DNA of 64,000 nucleotides, taken from contig DPXQ01000087.1 in the NCBI GenBank assembly GCA_003527225.1, forward strand, positions 62,001 to 126,000, given 5' to 3'. A program made the position numbers and the translations under genes. Below the pieces are notes generated by a model. The model was given only the letters and a program-made list of their open reading frames with translations, searched no databases and was not told where the DNA came from. Shown in pieces: positions 9,701 to 17,649 of this stretch. This DNA comes from Rhizobium sp. (lineage in GTDB: Bacteria; Pseudomonadota; Alphaproteobacteria; Rhizobiales; Rhizobiaceae). Every line of letters begins with the position of its first letter. The stretch's first letter is position 1.

Positions 9701-10430
9701 AAGCCTGGAAATTACCCTTGTAACTCGGCTTGCCCGCCGTCAGCGCCAGGTCCCCGTCAAGCTCGATGTCGAAGGGCCGCGTGTCGGGACTGAGCCGCGC
9801 CCTTAGCGGGACGGCCCCCGTCACGGGGTCGGGCTGCAGGCTGGAAAGGTGAAAACCTCCGGCCTCGCCGTCAACGACCGCGGTGCCATCGACAGACCAT
9901 GGCCCCGCAAGCGAACGCGCCGACATCTCGGCGTCTAGTCTCGTCACCTTGCGGGTCCGCCCGGACTGCTCGTCGATGAATTCGATCTCGCCCCCGCTCA
10001 CATGAACGTTTTCCAGAACCACGGTGCGCGCCGGAATGTCCGCGTTGCTGCCGCGCAGCCAATCGAGCGTGCCGTCGGCAAGGAGCCTTATCCGCGCTTT
10101 CGGTTCTTCGACGCGCATGTCGAAGATACGCGCCTCCCCGGAAAGGAAGGGGGCAAGTTCGGCGTCCATGGAGAACCGCGCCACGCTGACCAGCGGCGCG
10201 CCGTTACTGTCGGTGCCGACGGTGACATCGTGAAGCGTGACAGACGGAAACGGCAGGATTCGCGCCTCCACGTCGCCGTGGACGGTAACCTTCTTGCCCA
10301 GAATGCGGCTGGCCTGATCTTCGAAATCCTTGCGGAAATCAGTCCAGTCGACGAACAGCGGTCCAAGCAGCGCCGCAAAAAGCGCCACGACCAGCAGACC
10401 GCCGAAAAAAACCAGTAAGCGTCCGAGCAC
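6720..10430 (-). CDS. AsmA family inner-membrane/periplasmic protein
   Basis: A 1236-residue protein with an N-terminal membrane anchor (about residues 5-27, LLVFFGGLLVVALFAALLGPLFV) followed by the AsmA signature: WTDFRKDFEDQASRILGKKVTVHGDVEARILPFPSVTLHDVTVG. The central 1000 residues are repetitive beta-strand-rich sequence typical of AsmA/TamB-like bridge proteins, with an AsmA C-terminal domain near 950-1090 (LAVSRLNLSLLPPLLAAADLIDGEI). The last about 130 residues are unusual: a charged coiled coil (FERERRRVETLQSNVLEKQRL, many Glu/Arg/Lys/Ala), then a Pro-rich end. The family is linked to outer-membrane lipid homeostasis; the specific role here is inferred. It is downstream of the flavoprotein gene by 75 bases. 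Confidence 0.92.
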   Translation of the reverse strand: MLGRLLVFFGGLLVVALFAALLGPLFVDWTDFRKDFEDQASRILGKKVTVHGDVEARILPFPSVTLHDVTVGTDSNGAPLVSVARFSMDAELAPFLSGEARIFDMRVEEPKARIRLLADGTLDWLRGSNADIPARTVVLENVHVSGGEIEFIDEQSGRTRKVTRLDAEMSARSLAGPWSVDGTAVVDGEAGGFHLSSLQPDPVTGAVPLRARLSPDTRPFDIELDGDLALTAGKPSYKGNFQAFWRIADKDKKDGAAKVSAPRVKGEFELTNERVRVASYRLELGDAGNPYAVTGEATLDTGAKPEFLLTAEGQQIDVSRIGNEGAMGKTGRSAASSIRQRLDLLMSMAGQIPIPNVPGRANLSLPAIVAGDTVLRDIRLDLRPAGTGWTVDKAVAILPGRTQVEASGNLVLVGEPSFSGDLLVASTQPSGLASWITGAVDPAIRQMKTAGFSALVNLTPEIQRFERLELSIGPATLNGRVERQSFANAAPNLSVDLTGNEIDLNAFRALATLVTGEEAGTSLFAQRMAARLKVGKFTAFDIAARDLDTVFTVDGKSVSLEKLNIGDLSGAVIRASGKAEGTLLAATGTGDFTFAAEEPGPFLTILKTHLPQHPALDALVRNAGWYAHTNLTGHISFGGTQGGGLSVNFGGTANDSRVTAKYERGAMPGRPNTGAMSLDATLENPNAQILIGQAGLNPLPIGADSGGLLALKLKGEGNTPADAMLTLTAGQTVLTAKGKIELAADTFLQGTGTVSIDSDDLEPYLMMNGVGLPQPGAGLPVIASAEVMIADRRATVSELEGVFAGNAILGDLTLDWQGAALRAEGQVQADTLDLAWLAETVFGPVSDPLTGALSSGPLSKPRIGPDLELDVKTKTFWPGVFGKVSDFSTHLNAGAGGVALEDIGGDWLGGRLSGRMTLANAEGTGFAQGRMTLAGAEMASLFNDQEGAGGKPPASGSFDLTLVSEASGKSVAELLSAANGSGEMRIGKLAVSRLNLSLLPPLLAAADLIDGEITPDKVRPLVEDLIDNEDAELAGITVPFNISEGVVRAQNVRAENGLAKLSGDLRIDLETGLAQGAVAIAPKPGDESLAGADPDFRILVSGELPTLERSFDVTDLTNYLSVRAFERERRRVETLQSNVLEKQRLRREVALYKFRASEREKAEVAERARLEEEARQRAEALASQKAAEEEAARRKAEEDAAKVPPAPDASVPPPASGPEPATPPVKLLFEELPGVN

Positions 10431-10505
10431 GACCCGCCGACTCCCTTTACTCTTGGCGCAAGACTAACGCTATTCGCCGCCGGGACAAGTCGCAAAGAAC
10501 AGCCG

Positions 10506-11915
10506 TCAGAGCCGGAAAATCTTGCCAGGATTAAAGATATTGTCCGGGTCGAGGCTCTTCTTGATCTCGCGCATGATCGGGAGCGCGGATCCAAGTTCCT
10601 GCTCCAGATAGGACATCTTGCCCTGACCGACACCATGCTCGCCCGTGCAGGTGCCCTCCATCGCGAGCGCCCGCGCGTTGAGCCGCGCCATGAAGGCTTC
10701 CGACTTGGCAAGATCCGCGGGATTCTTGTCATCGAACAGCATCAGCACGTGGAAATTGCCATCACCCGCATGGCCGACGATCGGCGCCAGAAGGCCGGTC
10801 TCGCGAATATCGGCCTGGGTCTCGGCGACGCAGTCCGCCAACCGCGATATCGGCACGCAGACGTCGGTCGAGAGGCCGTTGAGTTCCGGCGCCAGCGCGC
10901 GGCCCGCCCAATAGGCGTTGTGCCTTGCCTTCCACAATTGCGTCCGCTCATCGGCGTTAGCCGTATAGCGAAATTCATCGGCGCCGAATTCCGCGGCGAT
11001 CTCCTTGAACTGCTCGGCCTGCAGAGCCACAGTCTCTTCGGTGCCGTGGAACTCGAGGAATAGCGTCGGCTTTTCCGGGTAGGAGAGCTTCGAATAGGCA
11101 TTGACCGCCTTCATCTGCATCTCGTCGAGAAGCTCGATACGCGCAACGGGAATGCCCATCTGGATGGTCATGATGACGGCATCGCAGGCAGCCTTGAGGC
11201 TCGGGAAAGCGCAGACCCCGCCGCCGATTTTGGCCGGAATGCCCTGCAGCTTGAGCGTGATCGAGGTAATGATCCCCAGTGTGCCCTCGGACCCGATATA
11301 GAGCCGCGTGAGGTCGTAGCCGGCGGATGATTTCCGCGCCCGCCGCGCCGTGCGGATTTCCTCGCCGCTCGCGGTCACGACGGTCAGCGCGAGCACATTG
11401 TCCTTCATCGTCCCATAGCGCACCGCATTGGTGCCGGAGGCGCGCGTCGAGGCCATGCCGCCGATCGAGGCATTGGCGCCGGGATCGATCGGAAAGAAAA
11501 GGCCGGTATCGCGAAGATAGGTGTTCAGTTCCTCGCGCGTGATACCGGGCTCGACGGTGCAGTCCAGGTCCTCGGCATTGACCTCCAGAACCTTGTTCAT
11601 CCGGGTGAAATCGACGGAGATCCCGCCGGACGGAGCATTGATATGCCCCTCAAGCGACGAGCCGGTCCCGAACGGAATCATCGGCACCTTGTGGGCGGCA
11701 CAGGTTTTGACGACCGTCTTCACGTCTTCCGTCGTTTCGACGAAGACGACGCCATCGGGCAGCTGCGCGGGAAGATATGACGTCGTATGCGTATGTTGCT
11801 CGCGGAACGATTGGCCCGTCTGGAAGCACTCGCCGAAACTCTGCTTGAGGATGCCGAGAACGGCGGCGATCCCTTCTTCGTTACGCGGTCCTGCGACGAC
11901 ATCCTTCAGCGCCAT
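10506..11915 (-). CDS. FAD-linked oxidase, D-lactate dehydrogenase (cytochrome)-like
   Basis: A flavoprotein of the GlcD/Dld vanillyl-alcohol-oxidase fold, 469 residues with the chosen start. The FAD-binding PCMH domain is seen in PDGVVFVETTEDVKTVVKTC, PFGTGSSLEGHINAPSGGISVDF, and DPGANASIGGMASTRASGTNAVRYGTMKDNV. The C-terminal FAD-oxidase domain ends with the metal/substrate motifs VGHAGDGNFHVLML and GTCTGEHGVGQGKMSYLEQELG, then PDNIFNPGKIF. Likely oxidises a D-2-hydroxy acid such as D-lactate and passes electrons to cytochrome or quinone; the substrate is not determined by sequence. The frame runs up to 12092, but GGGGAG nine bases before the ATG at 11915 decides the start. Confidence 0.9.
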   Translation of the reverse strand: MALKDVVAGPRNEEGIAAVLGILKQSFGECFQTGQSFREQHTHTTSYLPAQLPDGVVFVETTEDVKTVVKTCAAHKVPMIPFGTGSSLEGHINAPSGGISVDFTRMNKVLEVNAEDLDCTVEPGITREELNTYLRDTGLFFPIDPGANASIGGMASTRASGTNAVRYGTMKDNVLALTVVTASGEEIRTARRARKSSAGYDLTRLYIGSEGTLGIITSITLKLQGIPAKIGGGVCAFPSLKAACDAVIMTIQMGIPVARIELLDEMQMKAVNAYSKLSYPEKPTLFLEFHGTEETVALQAEQFKEIAAEFGADEFRYTANADERTQLWKARHNAYWAGRALAPELNGLSTDVCVPISRLADCVAETQADIRETGLLAPIVGHAGDGNFHVLMLFDDKNPADLAKSEAFMARLNARALAMEGTCTGEHGVGQGKMSYLEQELGSALPIMREIKKSLDPDNIFNPGKIFRL

Positions 11916-12085
11916 GCGATCAATCTCCCCTTTTTGGCCCGTCTCGACGAGAAGCATGCTTATCGAAACTTCGTGGTTGGTATGGTCCAACTCAAAGCCG
12001 CTTGTCCAGTGTCCTTCCGTCCGGAATTCACAGGACGCGGAACAAACACATTGCCGTGTGCAACCTCCATCAGTTAGATGACGCC

Positions 12086-13051
12086 ATGGCAAAATTCCTG
12101 AAATACCTCGCAGCGGCCCTCTTCGCTATCGGCGCTATTACCAGTTACGTCTGGTGGAACTACGATGCCGTTGTCGCCATGATCCTGCGCCCCCAGACGG
12201 CAAGTGCTGACGGTATCACGGAAGAAAGCTTCGCCCTCGTCACGCCAGACGGCCACCATTTCGCGCTTGGTGATTTGCCGACCGCGCTCGAGAGCTTTCC
12301 GGCCGCCGACAGGCAGACACGCCCCCTCGTCCTCTTCGTCCACGGATTCGGACCCGATCCAGATGGCGAATTCGGCCTCTATACCATGGGCGAGCTTGGC
12401 AAAGGGGCGAATGCCGATGTCATCATGTTCAGATGGCCGTCCTGGATATCAATGACCGAGTTCCCGGTATTGAACGCTTCCGCCGCGAGCGAACGGCTGA
12501 TCGGCCTCCTGCGGCAAGTGGAAGAGCTTCGCGGCCCCAGCAATGCGCTTGAGAAGCGCCCGGTGATGGTCGTCGGGCACTCCATGGCCGGCGAGGTGTT
12601 CCGCCACATCGGTGAAGCCGAGCCCGCCCTGCCCGCAGGCCTCATTACCCGCATTCTCTTCGCGGTCCCGGAAACGGCGCTGCCCGGTCATCGGCTGTGG
12701 ATGGAAAGGCTGAGTTTTGCTGACGAAATATTCGTCTTCGTCAACGAGGACGACCCGGCGCTGCAGGTGACAACCACAATGTATAATACGGCGCGGCTCG
12801 GGCGCACGCTCATCAATCTCGACGGCTCGGCCGAGCCGTTGGCGAAAAATGCCGACTATATCCTCCTCGATCCCGAGAGCTGGCGCCACTATTTCTTCGT
12901 TTCGGGCCAGCGCAGCGAGGCGATCGATCAAATCTTCAGCGACGTACTCAGAAACGGGAAAACCGCGCTCTCAAACCACTATCTGCGTCGGGAGCCGGCC
13001 GAAAATGTCTTCGTCGTTGTCGGACCGGGTGCAGAAACGCCGGGAAGCTGA
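12086..13051 (+). CDS. Membrane-anchored alpha/beta hydrolase (DUF900-like)
   Basis: A 321-residue protein with an N-terminal hydrophobic anchor (LKYLAAALFAIGAITSYVWW, about residues 4-23) and a following alpha/beta-hydrolase domain. LVLFVHGFGPDPDGEFG supplies the oxyanion-hole region, VIMFRWPSW matches the DUF900-type strand, and VMVVGHSMAGEVFRH holds the nucleophile serine in GHSMAG. A C-terminal HYLRR region may supply the catalytic histidine. The domain probably faces the periplasm. The ATG at 12086 is taken because it opens the anchor; the frame is open to 12002. It is divergent from the flavoprotein gene and convergent with the RND pump (22 bases between ends). Substrate unknown. Confidence 0.82.
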   Translation: MAKFLKYLAAALFAIGAITSYVWWNYDAVVAMILRPQTASADGITEESFALVTPDGHHFALGDLPTALESFPAADRQTRPLVLFVHGFGPDPDGEFGLYTMGELGKGANADVIMFRWPSWISMTEFPVLNASAASERLIGLLRQVEELRGPSNALEKRPVMVVGHSMAGEVFRHIGEAEPALPAGLITRILFAVPETALPGHRLWMERLSFADEIFVFVNEDDPALQVTTTMYNTARLGRTLINLDGSAEPLAKNADYILLDPESWRHYFFVSGQRSEAIDQIFSDVLRNGKTALSNHYLRREPAENVFVVVGPGAETPGS

Positions 13052-13072
13052 CCACTTCTCGAAACGCTTGCG

Positions 13073-16000
13073 TCACCCGCCGGCTTCGGCCGCGGCTGCA
13101 ATCGCCATTTCCCGTTGCAGCCGTTTTTCCTCATCCGCATGCGGCTTGGAAAACCGTGCGAGCGCCAGATACGCGACAGGCGTGACATAAAGCGTGACGA
13201 TCGTCGCCAGACCCAGACCGCCGACCATGACCCATCCGAGCGCTATGCGCGCCTCCGCCCCCGCGCCGCTCGCCAGTACCAGCGGCACGCCGCCGAGCAC
13301 AGTTGAGATCATCGTCATCAGGACCGGCCGAAGCCTGAGATTGGCGGCATTTTCAATCGCCTCTCGCACAGACTGGCCACGGTCACGCAGCTGATTGGCG
13401 AATTCGACAATCAGGATACCGTTCTTCGCCATAACCCCGACCAGCAGCACCAGCCCGATCTGGCTGTAAACGTTGAGCGTCGAACCTGTCAAAAGCAGCG
13501 CGAAAATCGCGCAGGCAAGACCAAGCGGAACGGTCGCCATGATGATGAGCGAGGAGAGCACGCTTTCGAACTGCGCGGCCAGAACGAGGAAGATGATGAC
13601 GATGGCAAAGCCGAAGGTCGCCCCCATGCCACCGGAATTCTCGCTGAGCGTCGCCGCTTCCGCAAGCGGCATGATCCTGGCGCCCGCGGGAAGCAACGGC
13701 TCGGCAAGCACGGTCGCCTCGTCGAGCGCCTCCCCCAGAGAAAGGCCCGGCGTCAGGCCGGCGCTGAGAGAAACGGAGGCGAGCTGCTGTTCCCGATTGA
13801 GCGAGGGTGCAACCGCCCGCTCCTTGAGCGTCGCGATGACCGACATCGGCACGGTCTTGCCGTCGCCGGTCCTCAGGAAGATGTTTTCGAGGTCCGTCGG
13901 ATCGTCGATCGGTCGCGTGGTTGAAGCGAGCTTGACCGGATAAGCCTCGCCATCGACATAGACGTCGCCGATCGACCGGCCGTCGAGCAGCGATTGCAGC
14001 GCCTGCGACAGGCCGGTGATATTGATGCCGAGATCAGCCGCCCTTTCCCGGTCGATGGCAACCGAAAGCTGGGACTGGCTGATGTCATTTGTCAGGCGGG
14101 GACTATCGAACCGGCCGCTGTCTTCCATCGCCGCCACGAGCCGGACCGCCGCTGCTGTCAGAGCGTCATAATTGGCGCCGACCAGTGCAACCTGCAATCC
14201 ACTACCCCCGCCGCGTATCCTCAGGCTGTTCGGCTGCATGGCGAAAGCCCGCACGGCAGGCACCCGGGCGGCAGCCGCATTGACGTCGGCCGCAATTTCA
14301 TCCTGGCTTCGGCTGCGCTCGTCCCATGGCGCGAGCGTCAGCACCATGAAACCACTGTTCTTGTTGCTGCCGAAACCGGAGATCGAGAAAATGTTGGAAA
14401 CTTCGCCGCTTGTGCGCAGAGGCTCCAGATTTTCCTCAACCCGAAGCATTTGGTCCTGGGTGAATTCGAGGCTGACGCCCTGCGGCGCGGTCACCCGAAG
14501 CAGCAGCACGGAGCGGTCCTCGCGCGGCGTGAGCTCGCTCGTGATCAACCCGAAGGCGCCGAGCGCGGCAAGGGAAAACAGTCCGGCCACCGCAAACACC
14601 ACGAGCGGCGCCGAAAGGCAGGCATGCAGCGTCTTGCGATAGAAGCGGGAAAAGTGGTTGCCGACCTGGCCCAGCAGATCCGGCTTCTCATCCTCGGAAT
14701 GCGCTTTCAGCATCCGCGAGGCCAGCATCGGGCAAAGCGTCAACGCCACGATCGAGGACAGCATGACCGAAAAGGCGAGCACGAAGCCGAATTCACGAAA
14801 GAGCCCGCCGACCTGACCCGGCAGGAAGGACAGCGGCACGAAAACCGCCGCCAGCGTCGCCGTCGTCGCCACCACCGCGAAAAATACTTCCCGCGTACCG
14901 AGTACGGCGGCCGCGCGCGGGCCGAGCCCCTGGCCACGGCGGCGCACGATGTTTTCCAGAACCACGATGGCGTCATCCACCACCATGCCTGTCGCCAGCA
15001 CGACGGCCAGAAGGGTGAGGATATTGATCGAGAACCCGGCAAGGTAGATCGCGGCGACCGTCCCGATCAACGAGACCGGCATGGTTACGGCCGGAATGAT
15101 CGTGGCTCGCCAGTCGCGCAGGAACAGAAAGATGATCGCCACGACAATCACCGCCGCCAGGACCAGCGAGCGCACGACCTCCTCGATGGAGCCGCGAATG
15201 AAGACGGCATCGTCGCTGGTAATCCTGATCTGCGTTCCTTCAGGCAGGTTTTCGCTGAGGCGTGCGACCGCCGCCGCGACGCCGGCGGAAATGCTGAGCG
15301 TATTCGACTGCGCCTGCCGGATGATCCCGAGCCCGATGCCTGAACGCCCGTTCGAACGCAGGCTAGAACTGCCGGTATCTGCCCCGAGCGTGACGGTCGC
15401 CACATCCGCAAGCCGCACCCTGTCCTGCACGATCAGGTTGGCGAAGTCCTCCGGCGTTCTCAGGTCCGCCGTCGCCCGGACGACGATATCCTGCGTTGAA
15501 CTCGTCAGCGAGCCTGCCGGAACGTCGAAGGCAAGGTTGGACAGCGCCGTCGTCAACGAAGCGATTGTGAGCCCCCTGCTCGCAAGCGCCGCCTGGTCGA
15601 CGTCGATGCGGAAGATCTTCTCCTGGTCGCCATAGATATCGATATCCGCGACACCCTCCACCGCGGCGAGACGGTCGGCGATCTCGTTGTCGACCAGGAG
15701 TGTCAGGTCCTCGAGGCTCAGCCTGTCCGACGTGACGGCGAGCCGCATGATCGGGCTGGAATCGGAATCCGCCTTGACGATACGAGGCTCATCCGCGTCA
15801 TCCGGCAACTGGTTCGTCACCCGGCCGATCGCATCGCGCACATCGGTTGAGGCAACATTGAGGTCGGTGCTGCCGGAAAACTCCATCGTCACGCGGCTCG
15901 AACCGAACTGGGAGGAAGACGACATCGATTTGAGGCCCGAGACCCGCGCCACGGCGCCCTCGATGACGGTCGTCACTTCCTGGTCGATCGTCTCCGGCGA

Positions 16001-16195
16001 AGCACCGGAAAAGGTCGTGCGAACCGTGATGACGGGCCGATCGACATCGGGCAGCTCGCGGACTTCGACGCCGTAGAGGGCGGCAAGGCCCGCGACAACG
16101 ATCAGCGCGTTGAAGACGAGGGCGAGAATTGGGCGACGGACGAAAAGCGCCGTGAGGCCCGCTTTGACCGGCTGGTCCTGCTTCGCCTCCGTCAT
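13073..16195 (-). CDS. RND efflux transporter, inner-membrane pump
   Basis: A 1040-residue proton-driven pump of the HAE-1 RND family (AcrB/MexB/MdtB-like). The usual 12 membrane helices with two large periplasmic loops are visible: TM1 near residue 20-40, the TM2-TM6 block about 335-480 including the proton-relay pair in ATGMVVDDAIVVLENI, and a second block about 860-1010 (LVLLVGVMAKNGILIVEFANQLRD). The periplasmic start RELPDVDRPVITVRTTFSGASPETID is characteristic. Its start codon overlaps the stop of the membrane-fusion gene by four bases, so they form a two-gene operon. No outer-membrane factor or TetR/MarR regulator gene is adjacent, so the pump probably uses an outer-membrane channel encoded elsewhere. 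Substrate unknown. Confidence 0.95.
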   Translation of the reverse strand: MTEAKQDQPVKAGLTALFVRRPILALVFNALIVVAGLAALYGVEVRELPDVDRPVITVRTTFSGASPETIDQEVTTVIEGAVARVSGLKSMSSSSQFGSSRVTMEFSGSTDLNVASTDVRDAIGRVTNQLPDDADEPRIVKADSDSSPIMRLAVTSDRLSLEDLTLLVDNEIADRLAAVEGVADIDIYGDQEKIFRIDVDQAALASRGLTIASLTTALSNLAFDVPAGSLTSSTQDIVVRATADLRTPEDFANLIVQDRVRLADVATVTLGADTGSSSLRSNGRSGIGLGIIRQAQSNTLSISAGVAAAVARLSENLPEGTQIRITSDDAVFIRGSIEEVVRSLVLAAVIVVAIIFLFLRDWRATIIPAVTMPVSLIGTVAAIYLAGFSINILTLLAVVLATGMVVDDAIVVLENIVRRRGQGLGPRAAAVLGTREVFFAVVATTATLAAVFVPLSFLPGQVGGLFREFGFVLAFSVMLSSIVALTLCPMLASRMLKAHSEDEKPDLLGQVGNHFSRFYRKTLHACLSAPLVVFAVAGLFSLAALGAFGLITSELTPREDRSVLLLRVTAPQGVSLEFTQDQMLRVEENLEPLRTSGEVSNIFSISGFGSNKNSGFMVLTLAPWDERSRSQDEIAADVNAAAARVPAVRAFAMQPNSLRIRGGGSGLQVALVGANYDALTAAAVRLVAAMEDSGRFDSPRLTNDISQSQLSVAIDRERAADLGINITGLSQALQSLLDGRSIGDVYVDGEAYPVKLASTTRPIDDPTDLENIFLRTGDGKTVPMSVIATLKERAVAPSLNREQQLASVSLSAGLTPGLSLGEALDEATVLAEPLLPAGARIMPLAEAATLSENSGGMGATFGFAIVIIFLVLAAQFESVLSSLIIMATVPLGLACAIFALLLTGSTLNVYSQIGLVLLVGVMAKNGILIVEFANQLRDRGQSVREAIENAANLRLRPVLMTMISTVLGGVPLVLASGAGAEARIALGWVMVGGLGLATIVTLYVTPVAYLALARFSKPHADEEKRLQREMAIAAAAEAGG

Positions 16196-17373
16196 TGGCT
16201 TGCCACCGGCGTTCCGGCCTCCTTGCCCGAAGTTCGGACGGCTCCGCCTTCGCGCACCCGCTGCACCCCTTCGGTGATCACGAGATCGCCAGCCTTGAGA
16301 TCCGCCTCGACGAGCACGGCATCGGGATTTCGCTGGACGATGCGAAGCCGAACCTTTTCCGCCTTGTCTTCGACGATCCGCCAGACATAGGCGCCGTCGC
16401 TATCCCACTGCACGGCGAGTGGATCGACCGATGGGAAGGCCTCCCCCGCGAAAGTCATGGTGACCGTGAACGACATGCCGGCCCTGAGATCGTCATTCTC
16501 GTTGGCGATCTTCGCGCGGATATGCAGCGTACGGCTCGCCTCGTCGATCCGGTTGTCGACCGCCTCGACGCTGCCCCTGTAGAGACCCGCGGGACGTGCG
16601 ACCGCGGTCGCCTCCACGGGCTGGCCGACCTTGATGATCGGGGCAAATCGCTCCGGCACCCAGAAATCGACAAGGATTTCGGAACGGTCGTCAAGCGTCA
16701 CAATTGTCGTGGTGGTGGTGACATTGTCGCCGGCATTGACCGTGATGATACCGGCCACACCGTCTATCGGGGCTATGATCTCGCGCCGCTTGAGATTGAG
16801 CTCGGCGGTATTCAGGGCCAGTTTCGCCGTCTCGACTGCGATGTCGGCCTCGAAAGCATCGATCCGCGATATCGTCGATTTCAGGTTGCTGTAGAGCTGA
16901 GCCTTCTCCGTCGCGCTCTTCAACGCAACCTGCGCCTGATCGCGAGCGATCACCTGTTCTACGTTCTCGAGCCTCGCGATGACCTGGCCCTTGGTCACTT
17001 CCTGCCCCGAGATGATCGCAATTTCCGAAAGCGTGCCCGCCACTTGCGGCATCACCGTCACCGACTGGAAGGCGTCGCCGCTACCGATCGCCGAAAGCCG
17101 GTCGTTCACTGTGCCGATGGTGACCGGCTGCGCCACGACCAGCGGCGCACTTCCTCCTCCTCGCCGATTGGCAGGCACGGCTCCCGGTTTCGTGGCCGGC
17201 GTGCCGGAAGTCTCGCCCACGGGCTTCTCGGACTGCGCAATCATTGCCAGAAAGCGCTCAGGCACGCCGATCCCGCGCAAGACTCCCTCCGCGCCAGGCA
17301 CGAACCAGATCCAGATGACCAGACCGGCCGCAAGCGCGAGGAGACTGAGGATCAGTTGCTTCCAGAATGCCAT
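16192..17373 (-). CDS. RND efflux periplasmic adaptor (membrane-fusion protein)
   Basis: A 393-residue adaptor that links the RND pump to an outer-membrane channel. N-terminal anchor at about residues 5-25 (LILSLLALAAGLVIWIWFVP). Then a Pro/Gly/Ala linker, the barrel-sandwich/lipoyl half motifs (VMPQVAGTLSEIAIISGQEVTKGQVIARLENVEQ and IIAPIDGVAGIITVNAGDNV), an alpha-helical hairpin about 135-195, the beta-barrel domain (VDFWVPERFAPIIKVGQPVEATAV), and a membrane-proximal domain ending VVITEGVQRVREGGAVRTSG. It is first in the operon, followed by the pump with ATGA overlap. The upstream start at 17373 is divergent from uvrD, with about 275 bases between. Confidence 0.94.
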   Translation of the reverse strand: MAFWKQLILSLLALAAGLVIWIWFVPGAEGVLRGIGVPERFLAMIAQSEKPVGETSGTPATKPGAVPANRRGGGSAPLVVAQPVTIGTVNDRLSAIGSGDAFQSVTVMPQVAGTLSEIAIISGQEVTKGQVIARLENVEQVIARDQAQVALKSATEKAQLYSNLKSTISRIDAFEADIAVETAKLALNTAELNLKRREIIAPIDGVAGIITVNAGDNVTTTTTIVTLDDRSEILVDFWVPERFAPIIKVGQPVEATAVARPAGLYRGSVEAVDNRIDEASRTLHIRAKIANENDDLRAGMSFTVTMTFAGEAFPSVDPLAVQWDSDGAYVWRIVEDKAEKVRLRIVQRNPDAVLVEADLKAGDLVITEGVQRVREGGAVRTSGKEAGTPVASQ

Positions 17374-17649
17374 TGAAAACTCCGGCTTGCCCTGCCGGAC
17401 GCCGGCGGTTTGTTGCGGCGGTCAGGTGCGTCCAATTTCTGTCGGTATCTTGGGGCAATATTTCCGCATGGTCCGCAAACGGCAAGCCTCATCGGCCAAC
17501 ATTACGAAATTGTCATCCAGCGCGCCATCAACGGCCAAGCGGACACAGTCCGCCGATCCGGCGAAATTACTTGCGGAAGAGCGGGTTGTCGGAATGAAAC
17601 CAGAACATCTTTTCTGGCCTTTCCATTCCGAATCACTACATTGAGCCCC

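Noticed and set aside
13994..15343. A 449-codon plus-strand frame opposite the RND pump
   Set aside because: Antisense shadow; very rich in Arg and His, no conserved motif.
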